A DNA stretch of 64,000 nucleotides from Carnegiea gigantea (GCA_029747015.1 JAKOGI010000429.1:53501-117500), one strand, 5' to 3'; shown: positions 11,624 through 23,915, numbered from the stretch's first letter. Made by a program: numbers and translations. The notes: generated by a model from the letters alone, not told the origin.

Positions 11624-12247
11624 TAGGGGTGAGTAGTTTCGGGTGCCCGCCAAAAAAATTGAGAATCGGAACTGGAACCGGTCAAACAAGTTCCTAACTT
11701 TTGGGAACCGGAACCGGAATTTCAGGTCATGGTTCCAATTCCCGGGCACCTGCTGTGCCTAATGTTTAAATTTTAGGGCCTAGTAAATTAAATTTTCTTA
11801 CTTTTATGGAGGAGAGAGGGGAAGTTTGATCTTTTCCTGCCTTCATCTTCTATCTTTACATAAAAAAGAAGGTTAATTTATTAAGTTTGCATCTTTTTGC
11901 ATTAGCTACTTGAAAAATATTATGAATCATCCTTCAATTGTCAGTAGAAAATTAACTGATGTTACATTGAATTCGCTATTTGAAGAGTCAATTTTTGTAA
12001 GGAAAAAAATCAAATAAAAAAACCATAGAGAAATGAAAGAAAAGTTTAAAAAATTTAAAAATTGTTCAGTTTCATCTCTCTAAATAGGTTTCAGGTTTTG
12101 GTTCCGCGTATTTTTTCAGAACCGGAATTGAAACTGTTTGACCGATTTATAGGTATGGTCCCTGGCTCCTCGCTCAAATGTGTTGGTTATAGGGCACCTA
12201 TGTTGAAAAGAGATTTTTGCTTTCTACTAAAAACAATTCTACCCCTG
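11624..12247. mobile_element. hAT-like MITE
   Basis: It starts TAGGGGTGAG and ends CTACCCCTG, so the ends are imperfect inverted repeats of the type common in plant hAT MITEs. Inner inverted matches are visible: GGGTGCCC near 11650 against GGGCACC at about 12192, and CCGGTCAAACAAGTTCC near 11668 against the complement of AAACTGTTTGACCG at 12136-12149. Many ACCGGAA units lie inside. No transposase is seen and no clear 8-bp target duplication was found. Confidence 0.45.
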
Positions 12248-12351
12248 AGAAAAGCTTGATCCCAAGGACCCCTACCCTCTTCTTCTAACGGCTATTTCTC
12301 CCTCTATCTCCGTCTCTCCTTTCCTTGCGGCCCCCATAAAAGGCTTCTCAT

Positions 12352-13179
12352 TGTAGGCACTAAAAAAATATGTGACGTACCAAGAGATAAAGTTAAATTA
12401 ATCATTTGGGTCAACTCTTTTAATTGATCTAATTAAGCTCAAATTGACTCATAAGTCATGGCACAAGCACAGTTTGACTCCTAAGTCAAAGCCCGCTCAA
12501 GGCCTAGGATGAATACTAAGTCAAGGCCGAAGTCCAAGCCTACTTAAGGCTCATATTGACTACCAAGTCAATGCCTAAGCGAAAACCCAAGCAACTCCCA
12601 AGTCAATGCCCAAGAGACTCACAAGTCAAAACCCAATCAACAACCCGATTATCCCTAAGTCAAAGTCTAATTGATGGTCAATCTCTCCATTCAGCTCGAT
12701 GGTCAAATCGACACCTCAACAGAGTACCAGGATAATAAATCGGTTACTCAAGCACTAAGCATATGCAAACTCCCAAATCAAATCAATGCAAGCTAAAGCC
12801 CAATTGTAGGCCTAAAATAGGTCAAGGTACATCTTGACCTTGGAGGGGGAGAGGGACTTTTTCTATAAATAAACCCCTAACCCCCTTCACTCTAGAGTTG
12901 GATATTCCAAGAGTTCACTAAAGCTAAAGCGTTCTCTCTCTAAAAGAAGAAAACAAGCACTTGAAGCATATTTCATCTTCTTTTAGATATCAAATACTTT
13001 ATTTTTAATTAGGATTAAGCCTTTTTGGGCCCTCTCTCAAGATAAACTTTGCTTAAATTCATCCAAGAAGGTCGAATCAGAGGATTATTTTAGTTATATT
13101 CAATGTAAATATTGTACCTATACATATAATATCAGTATAAAAATTCAATTTGTTACGCAATTTCTTGTCTAATTTATTG
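12352..13179 (+). repeat. Gyp-1 5' LTR
   Basis: Starts TGTAGGCAC and matches 18162-18936 through to a shared TTGTTAC-CAATTTCTT-TCTAAT segment. It is rich in an AAGTCA-containing short repeat (at least seven between 12450 and 12670) and carries a TATA box. The exact end is uncertain. Confidence 0.7.
12864..12871 (+). promoter_or_regulatory. TATA box in Gyp-1 5' LTR
   Basis: TATAAATA, followed by a C-rich AAACCCCTAACCCCC segment. The same box occurs at the matching place in the 3' LTR. It is the likely U3 promoter. Confidence 0.6.
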
Positions 13180-13888
13180 GATCTCTCTCTCGTAAGTCTA
13201 TGAAACTGGCACAACCTTTTGCAAGCGAATCCATAGAATGGGGACAAAAAGCATGTCAATAGCTGCTGCAGCGATCATTGCTAGGCAAACAGTGGAGTTC
13301 GCACCTAAACTCTAAGATTTGAAAATGAAGCAAAAAATTTCTTGTCGGATAGATGAAGTTCAAAAATCCACACAGCTTCAATCTCTAATTTTTGAAGTAG
13401 AAGGGTGCTATAGTAGCAAATCTTCTTCGCCATCAGCAAAAAGAGCTTGCTTGTCAGAAACTAAAGCTAAGTTCTCAAAAACCATTGTCACACTAGTTAT
13501 GATGACAAACACAAAGAATTAGGCAAAGGAGATAGCTAACATGAAGGAATCCTGCAAAAACTTACCAACGAGAGTAAAGAAAAGGAAGCCCGTATCTAAC
13601 TCTAAGAGGAAAAGATTGTTATGTTGACTAAGATGTTGGAAAAATGGTCAGCTTAACCTTCCACTAAGGACTTAGAAAGTGAACAAGACGAAAAAGTGTC
13701 CATCCATAGTAAAGCTTCTAATGAGGAGGAGCATCTAAAAAAGGGCAATAAGCCTAAAAACAACGAGTCTTTAGGATCGATGACTATTGAATAAATCTAA
13801 AACTTGAACACAAACGTAGTTAAAGCACAACTAGGAGGAGGTTCGTGTAGATCTCACCAATTCATCAAGCCTTACACCAAGAGGGTTG

Positions 13889-14856
13889 ATGCCACCTAAG
13901 TTCCACCCGTTTGATGGGAAGAGTAACTCAAAGCAACATGTTGCATGTTTCATTAAGATAGGCAATAATGCTAGCACTAATGGCGCCCTTGTGATAAAGT
14001 AGCTTTTCCGAATGTTGAAAGAAATTTTGTTTTTTGGTATACCGACCTAGAACATGGGTCCATCAGTAGTAAGGAACAAATGGAGCAGGGGTTCCTGAAA
14101 AGGTTCTATTTCACCAATGCACCGTCAACATGACTGAGATGATAAACAACAAGCAATGGAAAAATGACCCAGTTCATGACTATATTAACCGCCAGTGTGC
14201 GCTTAGTCTTGAGTGCAAAGATCAACTATTTAAAGCTTCTGCTGTTGAAATGTGTGCCCAAGGTATGGAGTGGGACTTGTTGTACGTCGTATAAATGAGT
14301 AAACCTAAGACTTTCGAAGCATTAGCAACCAAGGCACATGACATGGAGGTTACAATAACTAATCATCGTGGCAACTCCTTTTATTCTACTAAATCGAAGA
14401 GGGACAAAGTTAAATTTAAGAAATAATGTTAAGTTCTCTAAGGGCATGACTAAGGAAGTGATACCACCTCTATAGGTGAGCCAATTTAAATTATAGGAAA
14501 GCCTAAATTAGAAGATAAGAAGAGCACATCATTCAAGGATGCAATAAAGAAGCGTCCCACAGTTAAAAGAGCTACAAGAAAAGAAGTACCCATTTCCTGA
14601 CGTAGATTTATCGAGTATGCTAGATGACTTACTCGAGAACAATGTTATTGAACCACCTGAGCCAAACAGCCCTCAAGAAGTTGGGAAGACTACCGATCCA
14701 AAATACTATCAGCGGCATAAGGTCATAAGTCACCCTTTTGAAAAGTACGTTACACCCAACGAGCGCATTATGCAGTTAGCGAAGGATGGTAGGATCATCT
14801 TAGATTTGGATGAAATAGCAAAAGCTAATTACACGTCTATTTTGTGTGAGCATTAA
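13889..14856 (+). pseudogene. Gyp-1 gag relic
   Basis: Conceptual translation in shifting frames gives the plant Gypsy gag core: KFHPFDGKSNSKQHVACFI near 13898, a YINRQCALSLECKD-type segment near 14180, an EMCAQGMEWDLLYV-type segment near 14250 and a KAHDMEVTI segment near 14330. A further ORF at 14617-14856 starts MLDDLLENNVIEPPEP and contains DPKYYQRHKVISHPFEKY, the usual C-terminal part of this gag group. Stops and frameshifts throughout show it is dead. Gag proteins of this group build the virus-like particle. Confidence 0.7.
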
Positions 14857-15131
14857 GCCCTTTCATGTCAACAGAGGTCAAATCATTTGGCTTCTTTGTA
14901 GAGACGCAATTTAGCCCTTCATTGAAAGAGGAGGTAGTCACAATCCAATTTGGGAGTCTAGAACTAGTAGTTCTCTTAATACTAATCCCATCATAACTGT
15001 CAAAGACCAATCTCGCATCAAGTACCTTTAAGAAGAATGACAAAGGGTGGACCCTTGCTACTAGGCGCAGGTTAAGGAAGTAAAGGCAAGCTCATCCATA
15101 ATCACTTTGTCATAAGAAAAGTCAAGGAAGA

Positions 15132-16010
15132 ATGAAGTCCACAATCAATAAGGAGCATAAAGTTCAGGCTGTCAACCCAATTTACCAAAAAGCATCTATT
15201 TTCATTACCCTAAGCAAATTCTTCCCAAAAGAATTCATTAACAAAATGGTTGTCCACATAACTTTATATTCTAAATTTGATGATGATGATGATGAGACAA
15301 ATGAAGAGCAGAATGCCTAAATCACACTACCTCTCAAAAGAGATGAGAAGGCCCTCACTGTCCAGAAGCTTTACCAGCATACATGGGTTGACAGTAAATC
15401 TTTCACCTACCCTAAGAGATGCATTAAGAAGTTGTTGTTGACATTCATCATACAAGCTATATGCTGAAAAGGTGAACATTGTAACATTTACGAGGAGTCC
15501 TATCCTATGTGCCATATGCAACATCGTTGTGACATTCACCAATGAGGAATTGTTATTAGGTTCTAAACCACAAAATCGCCCGTTGTTTGTTAATGGATAC
15601 AATCGGGGGCAACCGATTAAGCGAATTCTAATTGATGGTAGTTTGATAGTCAATATCACGCCTAAATCTACTATGAATGATTTGGTTATCACTGTTGAGG
15701 AATTAGCCAAGAGTCAAATGATGATACAAGTATTTAACCTAAAAAGGCAACGTGTAGTTGGTGTAATTTGCTTGGAGTTGACAATTGGCAACTTGACAAC
15801 ATCATCAATTTTATAAATGATAGATTTCAAGACTTCATGCAAGTTTATACTTAGGTGTCCTTGGCTATATGAACATAGAGTAGTAGCGTCAACCTTACAC
15901 CAATGTCTAATGTACTATCGGGATGGGAAAAAGAAGATAAATGGTGATACTAAACCATTTGTTATGGTCAAGTCCTAATTCACTGCTACAAAATTCTTCG
16001 AGGAAGATGC
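15132..16010 (+). pseudogene. Gyp-1 aspartic protease relic
   Basis: The ORF at 15472-15816 contains ITFTNEEL-like and LLLGSKPQNRPLFVNGY segments. They are followed by RILIDGSLIVNITPKST, where the family has a DGG/DSG catalytic loop; the catalytic D is kept and the following residues are altered. Downstream come FKTSCKF and RCPWLYEHRVVASTLHQ, matching the flap and C-terminal half in this family. It lies after gag as expected. Broken by stops at about 15815 and 15975. Confidence 0.7.
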
Positions 16011-16069
16011 TTCACCAAAAGAAACTATATCAGCCGCTATATCCTCCACAGGAAAGTGTACTATAAAGA

Positions 16070-17230
16070 ATGCTGAGAGAACTCGTGCACCTTCAAAATA
16101 TTATGGTGATTGTAGCACCAACCCATAACAATAACTGGAAGGGGAAAATAAGTAGACAATTCAAGTCACCCCTGTCAAACAATCAACATAGCAGTCCCAG
16201 CACCGCCATCTTTAGGTACATTCCTAAGTCTTGTCGAAAGGATGGTGAATCACCATTTAGTGAATGTGTAATTCCTAAAAGCATAACCAAGGCTAACATC
16301 AAGTTCAAGGAAGCCAGATGGCATGTTCTTAACAAAAAAGGTATGCTTTTAGTTCATAAGGCAAACTAAAGCAAATTAACTAAGGCATCCCTCCTCGATT
16401 TTGCCACCTCTTTCAATGGCCTACTCCAAGAAGAAAATGACTTATTAAGGATGCAAACTAGTGATGGGTTTGATCTAAATGCATACAAATTAATAAAGAT
16501 GTCTGGTTATGACTTCAGCAAGCCAACATCTTTAGCGTATGTCATTGACACTAAGCCCTATGGACTCAACAATGCATAAAATGATATAGAACCAAGGGGG
16601 CGAAGTTGCAATGCCTAAAATTGATCTTACTGACGTACCACTCAGCCCATAAGGATTTTAGGTTGGCATGAGGATAAACAGTCATTAACGCAATATATTC
16701 TAACTGAGGATGTTAATGTTGGCAAGGAAAAAGTGCTAAGACCACCCCAAAGCTATCGATGTTTGACAATTACAATAGTCTACATTGGAATGCCTTTCTA
16801 TGTTTAGTAGAATGGGAAAGGATAAAATCTTAAAGACCTCTATCTTCCATAAGTTCAAAGGAGATAAGCAGTCTAAACCATTAGCCTTGGCCAAAATCAA
16901 GGTAGGTGAGAGGTCATCAAGCTCACCATCCTCACAAGAGAGGGATTTGATGTTCAGTGCCTTGAGGGAAAAAATGAATTCCAAAGTTCCGCTCCTTCAC
17001 GTATGAACCTGGTTTCTACTTTAGATGTCAAGATGAATGGATCTCTAAAAGTGAAGAGGCATACTCTATTTCTAATTAGCCATAGGGTTAATGCTAGTTC
17101 AAAAGAAAGAACTAAGGAGGAGGAGCAAGCTTCTTCTAACCATGTCATAGTTCAAGAGGACGACGACTTAAATTATTCTAAAATAGAACTCGCTGAAGCA
17201 CTAGAAACTTTAGAAGATAGGGGGTAAGCC
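16070..17230 (+). pseudogene. Gyp-1 polyprotein remnant after protease
   Basis: Short ORFs (16070-16369, 16785-17006, 17003-17227) contain KARWHVLNKKGM-like and DFATSFNGLL-like segments of the linker that follows protease in this Gypsy group. No RT motif (YxDD) was found. Function lost. Confidence 0.4.
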
Positions 17231-18161
17231 ATAGTTGATGAGCTAAAAGAGTTGAATCTCATATATGTGGAAAAATCTCACCCTATCTATGTAAGCGCGA
17301 TGCTCACACCAAGGTAGATGGCATGAAAAGTTCATACGGGTATAAAGGAATAAATGAAAGGTTAAAAATGGTGGAAACATGATACCTTTATCTAATTTAC
17401 ATATGGAACCATGCCCTAACCAGCTTGGCACTCACTCCCATCATAGAAAAAGGAGAATATTTGCTAGTTTATAGAGCAACATTCAAAGCGAGGTAGAATA
17501 TTAAGATTAAAAAAAGAGAAGGAAACACAAGTGACGAGATTTTTGGTAAAGCTCAAGTCCCTCTAGCCCCCATAAATTAATGAGTACATATACATTCATC
17601 CCCCCCCAAAAAAAACCTTATACCCCAAGCTCATGGAAGAGGGCATGTTATATGACAACAAAGGAGAGCTGGCAAAAGAAAACATCGGAGAGGGAAGATA
17701 CGGGTCTGGGCTTCTTTGTTGGAACACTATACTTAAATAAGTATTAAACTTTGGCACATTGAAGTCCCCTCCCCTGTAGGAAAAACAAGACATAATGGTG
17801 TCTAACAATGGTCTCTTTTAAGTCAATCTGTCATGTTCGACTTTGTCATTACATGACTCTGGTCAATGCAATTTCAAACAATGGCATGATCCAAGACATC
17901 AGTATAATTTTAGACGTCAATTATGAAGCTAACAAGTTGATCAGGCAAGGTTTAAAAAATAGGACGACTCTAATAATTGCATCCCTGCAATTTAAAAAAC
18001 TAAATGTACCACCTAGAAAAAATAAGGCGACAAGCTAGCAAGTTTATATGTCAAATCAATAGCCTCCCAAGATGGGAAGTTATCCAAAAAAAGGAGAAAA
18101 AAGTCGAGATGTTGGTCACGCTTGAACGACCTAATACATAACCGAGTCTCGAAGGGCATTA
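17231..18161 (+). other. Gyp-1 3' internal region, nothing recognised
   Basis: No family match. It has C-rich and A-rich tracts near 17600. A purine-rich GAGTCTCGAAGGGCATTA directly before 18162 may be the decayed polypurine tract. Confidence 0.35.
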
Positions 18162-18936
18162 TGTAGGCATTAAAAAAATATGTGACGTACCAAGAGATAA
18201 AGTTAAATAAATTATTTAGGTTAACCTTTTTAATTGATCTAATTACACTCAAATTGACTCATAAGTCATGGCCTAAACCCAATTTTACTCCCAAGTCCCG
18301 CTCAAGGCTTAAATTGACTACCAAGTCAAGGCCCAAGTCATAACTCAAGTGGCTCCTAATCAATGCCCAAGAGACTCACAAGTGAAAGCCTAGTCAAAAC
18401 CCAATGAAGGGCTTAACTATCTCAAAGTCAAAGTCTAGTTGATGGTCAACCCCTTAGCCCAATTCAACTGTTGAATCGACACCTCAACATGTTACCAAGT
18501 CAATAAATCAGTTACTCATGCACTGAACGCAGACTTCCAAATCACATCAATCCAAGCTGAAGTCTAATTATAAGCCCAAAATAAGTCAAGGTCCATCTTA
18601 ACCTTTAAGGGAGAGGGAAGAACTTTCTATAAATAGACCCTTAACACCATTCTAGAGGTCGACATTTTAAGAATTTACTAAAGCTCAAATATTTTCCCTT
18701 TGAAGAAGAAACCTAACACCTGAAGCACATGCCATTTTCTCTCAGATATCAAATACTTTTCCTTGATTAGGATTAAGCCTCTTAGGCCCTCTCTCAAAAT
18801 CAAGTTCACTCAAATTCATCGAAGGAGATCAAATAAGAGGATTGCTTTAATTGTATTCAACATAGAGACTAGACCTATATATACAATATCAATATGAAAA
18901 TTAAATTTGTTACTCAATTTCTTATCTAATATATTG
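18162..18936 (+). repeat. Gyp-1 3' LTR
   Basis: Matches 12352-13179 from TGTAGGCATTAAAAAAATATG onward, with many differences and small gaps, so the element is old. Right edge estimated. Confidence 0.7.
18628..18635 (+). promoter_or_regulatory. TATA box in Gyp-1 3' LTR
   Basis: TATAAATA followed by GACCCTTAAC, the counterpart of the box at 12864. Confidence 0.55.
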
Positions 18937-19099
18937 TAATTTTGAAGTTTGTGTTTACACCCCCATTTGGTATAAAGTCAACAATTTAATTTTGGTCTTG
19001 AATTTTTCTTCTTTTGTGGTTTTGACCTCCAATTGTACCAACCTCAGCGTATGACCGGCCTATTTAGGATGAGTCCGCGGAATCAGACCAAACTAAAAC

Positions 19100-20347
19100 T
19101 GGTGAATGCACACAAGAACTCAACTCACATTCAAGATTGAATGCAAGCTAGCCAAGAACACTTGAACTTTAGCTTGAGTATTAGTGAATCCGAATGAGAT
19201 GAAAGGGAGATAGAACGAAATTAAACCTGTTCTTAAATACAGAAATCATCACCAAGAACAAGCTTGGGTTTGTTAATCTTATTTAAGATATCGAAACGCC
19301 ACCTAAATAAGGATTAAGACTCACTTGATCACCACCTAACTCGACCTAAGTAAGGGTAAGCAAATAAAGTGTTTAAGCCTGTTTAAAGGAGTAAAGCTCA
19401 ACTTTCTTCATTTAATACTCAAAGTTCATTAGAAAATGAGCTTCCAAAAGCCCCTTATACACAATCATCCTTTGTTGCCTAGGAAGGAAGGACATTTCGT
19501 CCTACTTAGGAAACCTCTAAACTTGTTTAAATTAACAAAACTTACAAAGCATGTTGAGTTAAGCTAGTTACAAACAATGAGTCTAGTAAATAAAAATACT
19601 AATGACTAAAATAACCTTAATCATGTTGATTAGCTTAAACAACTTTCTTACACATGGAAGAGAGAGGAAAATGGCTATTGTCCCTCCCCCTTTGTGGCTG
19701 GCCAACCAGAACGAGCCGGGTGTCTTCTCCCTTGCATTCTAGTGGTTCATGCATCACTTATGCATTAAGGAGAGCATAAGGATGTTTCCAGCTATCCTAG
19801 GTATCTAAGAAGGCAAGCAAATAGCTCTAACAAACCCTCCTATAAAGGAAAACCTCTACGTGAGGTAACCGGGGTCCAAGAGTCAATTTTTGTTCAGTTT
19901 TGGTGCAACCATGTGTCCCTTCCCTTGCTGACTTTTACCTGGTTTCCTTTCTTGGGAGGAATCCTTAGGATGTCAAAAAACCCCTCATTGAAAAATCAAG
20001 GCTAAATTAGGTTTAAGGTGCTGAAAACACCTAATAAATCAAATCAGATATATTAGGCACTAATCTGGCACAGTTAACAAAATGTGACTGATTCTTCACC
20101 TTACGCTTATTTAACTTGAACTTCTTTACATGCCGTGGTATCTTAAGCAAAGATATTGGATATAAACCTTGTGGAGGCCTATGAAATAACATACACAAAG
20201 CTGGGCTTTTGCTTGGACTCGAACCTGGGACCTTTTGATTTTGACCCTAACAAAATTTGGGTCATTCCTTAGACTTTAGCTGGTAAAGTTAGACTACCTT
20301 GATAGACATGTAGGTCCAAATTGGGTTGTACTGATGGACCTCCATTA
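19100..20347 (-). repeat. Gyp-2 3' LTR
   Basis: Direct repeat of 32195-33468. In plus orientation it opens TGGTGAATGCACAC against TGGTGGATCTACAC in the partner, and both carry CAAGAAC, CTAAATAAGGATTAAGACTC and the GGACTCGAACC(T/C)GGGACCTT segment. The terminal CA has changed to TA. No gene inside. Confidence 0.85.
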
Positions 20348-20815
20348 TCCTCCTCTTGTTGAGTAGAATTTGACCTCAAATCTGTTAGGTAGTCATCCTT
20401 TAAATATAGGCTCAAATCTACCACATTGAATGTGGCTGAAATGCCACAATGCCCAGGCAACTCAAGCTTGTATGCATTGTCATTGACTCATTGTAAGACC
20501 TTAAATGGACCATCTACTTGTGGCATTATTTTGTTTTTCTATTTTGATTGAAAACCCTCTTTTCTGAGGTAGATCCAAACTAGATCTCCAGGTTGAAATA
20601 CCATCTTCTTCTTGTGTTTTTAAGCTTGGGCTTGGCATAATACATTAGGCCTCTCAATTCTACCTTTCATTTATTCATGGAGCTTTTGGACTTCTTCCAC
20701 ATGCGTAGTTGCATCCACGCTTGGTTTTTGATCCATAGGCCATGGCATAAGATTAAGGGGACTTTAGGGATCAATTCCATAGACCACCTTGAATGGAGAT
20801 AAGCTAGTAACCTCA
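20269..20815 (-). pseudogene. Gyp-2 integrase C-terminal domain
   Basis: On the minus strand the translation runs from SPFKVVYGIDP through a QPGDLVWIYLRKE segment (GPY-like region) and PQVDGPFKVLQ to LPGHCGISATFNVVDLSLYL and LRSNSTQQEEDNGG. These are the standard C-terminal landmarks of plant Gypsy integrases. At least four in-frame stops break it. The last part, from about 20347 to the stop at 20269, lies across the polypurine tract and inside the 3' LTR, a known trait of some CRM-type chromoviruses. Confidence 0.75.
20348..20366 (-). other. Gyp-2 polypurine tract
   Basis: Minus-strand CAACAAGAGGAGGATA directly before the LTR start. It also encodes QQEED of the integrase tail, so coding and priming functions overlap. 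Confidence 0.65.
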
Positions 20816-21352
20816 TTAGGGTGCTTTTTTATAGGCAAATTTAGTGTAGGGGAGTAATAGATCCCAAGCTTTCGAACGAGGTTTAATAAAAACTCTTAGG
20901 AGTGTGCCTAAGGTTTGATTAGTTACCTCAGCTTGGTCGTCTGTTTGTGGATGACAGGTGGTACTATACTTGAGTTTAGTACCCATTTTCTTCCATAAAG
21001 TAATCCAAAAATAACTAAGTGACTTAGTATCTCGATCTAAAACAATAGATCGTGGAGTACCATGTAATCTCATCACTTTCTTGAAATATAACTTTATAAT
21101 ATATGTAACATCATTTGTCTCGTTGCAAGGAAAAAGGGCCATCTTGGAAAACCGGTCTACCATGACAAAGATTGAATCTTTGTTCATTTGGGTTTTAAAT
21201 AAGCATAGGATGAGATCCATACTCACATCAATCCAAGGAAGAGTGGGAACTGATAGAGGCATGTATAATCCTTGGGGTAACGAGTGACTGTTAGCCACTT
21301 AACATGTAGCACACCTCCTCAAGTTATCTTGGACATCTTTACCCATGCATGG
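20816..21352 (-). pseudogene. Gyp-2 integrase catalytic core
   Basis: The ORF at 20816-21298 carries the DDE core: WIDVSMDLI with the first D, IVLDRDTKSLSYFW with the second D, and HPQTDDQAEVTNQTLG with the E. Spacing fits the DD35E pattern of Gypsy integrases. The segment joining it to the zinc domain (21299-21352) contains stops. The protein would insert the cDNA into host DNA. Decayed but with all three acidic residues still readable. Confidence 0.8.
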
Positions 21353-21903
21353 CTAATAATAATATTCTCTTAACATGGTAAGAGTCTTGTTTTCAACATA
21401 ATGACTAGCAAATGAACCACTATGAACTTCTTGCATCAAAAGTTCTCGAGTACTACACTTTGGAATGCATAAGCAAGTACCCTTAAACAAGTAACCTTCT
21501 TGGACCAAAAAATCACCTTTGGGATGCTTTTGATGAGATAAATAAAACTCCCCAAATTCCTCATCCTCAACATATAAAGATTTTAGATGTTCAAAGCCCA
21601 AAATACAAGCATCTAACTGGAATAATAACAAGTGCCTTCTGGATAATGCATATACACCTGGATTGACCTTCTCTGACTTATGCTTGATTATAGAATGAAA
21701 TGACCAGAGATATTCCACCCATTTAGCATGTGGTGAGTTCAATTTTTTTTGCCCTTGAATATACTTTAGGGCCACATGATCAGAATGTAAAATGAACTCA
21801 TTAGCTATCAAATAATGACTCTAGTGCTCTAATCAGCGCATAATAGCATAGAATTCCTCACCATAAGTGGAGTATTTTTTTTCTTAAATCACATAATTTC
21901 TCA
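21353..21903 (-). pseudogene. Gyp-2 RNase H end and integrase zinc domain
   Basis: The ORF at 21353-21811 begins in RNase H (ILHSDHVALKYIQGQ, where the family has the last acidic residue and ALKYL). It continues through KVNPGVYALSRRH (the ADALSRR landmark) and then the integrase N-terminal domain with LLMQEVHSGSFASHYVENKT (first two histidines of the HHCC motif). The cysteines fall beyond the stop. Confidence 0.75.
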
Positions 21904-22835
21904 CTAAAGAAGGCTAGGGGCTTTCCTTCTTGAGTGAGCACCTTTTTGGGTAAGCACACTACCTATGCGTACGCCAGATGCATCGCACTTAATCTCAAAT
22001 ACTTTGTTAAAACATCGTAAAGCTAACATTGGTGCTTGAGTTAGCTTATTTTTGATCTCTTCAAAGGTAGATTGGGCTTTGGGGGTCCATATAAAAGATG
22101 TACCCTTAATAACCTCAGTCATAGGAGCTATAATAGCACTAAAGTTGCGTATGAACTGCTTATAAAAGGAAGCAAGTCCATGGAAACTTCGTATGCCGTA
22201 TGTGCTTTTTAGAGTAGGCCATGTCTGAATTGCTTCTACCTTGCTCTCATCTACCTTGATCATGTGAGCAGTAACAATATGACCTAATAAAGTCACCTCA
22301 TTTGAGAAGAAGGTGTACTTCTTAAGGTTACCAAACAACTTCTTCTTTTCAAGAACCATCATAGTCTGATTTAGATGGTTTTGGTGCTCTCTTTCATCCT
22401 TGTTATAGATCAGAATGTCATCGAAATAAACCACCATAAATTTACTAATATAAGGCCTGAATACTTGATTCATAAGCCTTATAAAAGTACTTGGAGCATT
22501 GGATAAGCTGAATGGCATAACAAGCCACTCAAATAAACCTCCTTTGGTTTTGAAAGTAGTTTTCCACTCATTACCTCCTCTGATTTTGATTTGATAATAG
22601 CCACTTCTTAAATTAATCTTGGAAAACACCCTTGAACCATGTAGTTCATCCAATATATCTTTAAGTCTAGGTATAAGATACCTATACTTGATTGTAATCT
22701 TGTTTATGGCACGACTGTCCACACACATGCGCATACTCCCATCTTTCTTTTTAGCTAAAAGAATTGGAATGGCGCATGGAGTTACGGACTCTCAAACTAG
22801 TCCTTTAGATATCAATTCTTTCACTTGGCATTGAA
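21904..22835 (-). pseudogene. Gyp-2 reverse transcriptase
   Basis: The 276-residue ORF (21904-22734) covers the RT palm and fingers: [16 protein letters not shown], then [12 protein letters not shown] (catalytic D changed to N in the usual KIDLRSGYHQ), [22 protein letters not shown], and the active-site box [10 protein letters not shown] near 22412-22434. It ends with the start of RNase H ([18 protein letters not shown]). The first catalytic Asp appears lost, and upstream sequence to 22835 continues in other frames, so the enzyme is dead. Confidence 0.85.
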
Positions 22836-23240
22836 TCTCCCTGGTATCTTTAGGGTTCATTCTGTAAGCTAGTTTGTTAGGAAGAATTGGTCTTAGGATA
22901 AGATCAATATGATCTTGGATATCTCTTTTTAGGGTAAACCTGAGGGTATTTCTTATGGGAAAACATGGTTAAATCATTTAAGTAATAAAATGGCTAAAGG
23001 ATGGTTTGGAAGGGGGATTCAAAATCTTCTTCAATAGGTAGTATCCACTCTATAAAAGCTCTAAACTCATGATAAGGGGCTTTTAATAGAGGTTCACCAT
23101 ATGTAAGCAGCAAATTTGAATGTTTTGGGCTTTTTGTGTAGTTCTGAAAGGGATAAGGGTACTAAGGTGATCTTCTTTCCTCTCGTAGAGAAGGAATATA
23201 TGTTTAGGAATCCATTATACATCACCTTTCAATCATACAT

Positions 23241-23489
23241 CTATGGCCTCCCTAACAAGATATGGCATGCATCCATAGGAATCACATCACACCATAACTC
23301 ATCTTGGTAATTCTTTGTAATGGAAAAGGAAATTATGCACCTAGAGTTGACTTGTAACCCTTTGCTTTGATTTAACCACTGGACATTGTAAGGGTGTGGA
23401 TGAGCTGGAGCTTGGAGGCCTAACTTTTCAATCATGCTAAGCAAAACCATAATAGCATAACTTCCTCCATCAATGATCAAAGAACACAC
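23241..23489 (-). pseudogene. Gyp-2 aspartic protease
   Basis: An 82-residue ORF with CSLIIDGGSYA (catalytic DGGS loop where most retroviral-type proteases have DSG/DTG), HPYNVQWLNQSKGLQV, and CDVIPMDACHILLGRP at the C-terminus. This is the usual form in plant chromoviruses. It is separated from the zinc knuckle by a stop near 23490. About 400 bases of decayed linker follow toward RT. Confidence 0.8.
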
Positions 23490-23495
23490 CTTTCC

Positions 23496-23915
23496 CTAGC
23501 CTGTATATCTGGAGTGAAAGATGTTCTCTCTTTGTTCATCTTTAACTCCCTCTTGACCACTTAAAACTCTTCTTACAACAAGCATTTCATCCTCGTCAAC
23601 TTTCTCCTCAACTTCTTCTTGATTTTCTTCTTGGTCATCCGCCGCATCCTCCTCCTTTTCTTCTTCAATTTGACCCTCGTTTATGGCCTCCCACTCAGCC
23701 AAGGTAATGACTTTTCTATTTGGATAGTCCGCGGCTATATGTCTAACTTCTTGGCACTTAAAACACCTTCTAGTGCTCAAAGGGCTAGGATTCGGTCGAT
23801 TTTGTGGAGGTAAAGTTCTTCGTGGAGCTGGGGTTCCTCATAGAAAGGAAAGGATTGGAGTTATGGGTTTAGGTAAAGGAATGGGGCTCCCCTTGTTAAA
23901 GGGTTAGCTCCGAGA
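23496..23915 (-). pseudogene. Gyp-2 gag C-terminus with zinc knuckle
   Basis: The ORF at 23496-23780 reads CFKCQEVRHIAADYPNRK, a CCHC knuckle whose last cysteine is now tyrosine. A long acidic stretch of E and D follows. Upstream (toward 23915) proline-rich linker codons run to the Ath-1 insertion; the N-terminal part of the same gag continues at 31251. Confidence 0.8.

Larger units (their letters stand above)
12352..18940 (+). mobile_element. Gyp-1: decayed Ogre/Tat-type Gypsy element
   Basis: Direct repeats at 12352-13179 and 18162-18936 both start TGTAGGCAYTAAAAAAATATG and behave as LTRs. Between them are relics of gag and an aspartic protease that match the widespread plant Gypsy polyprotein of the non-chromovirus Ogre/Tat group. 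RT and integrase were not recognised, so either they were never present or they are lost. The body is only 5 kb. Right end and target duplication are not resolved. Confidence 0.7.
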
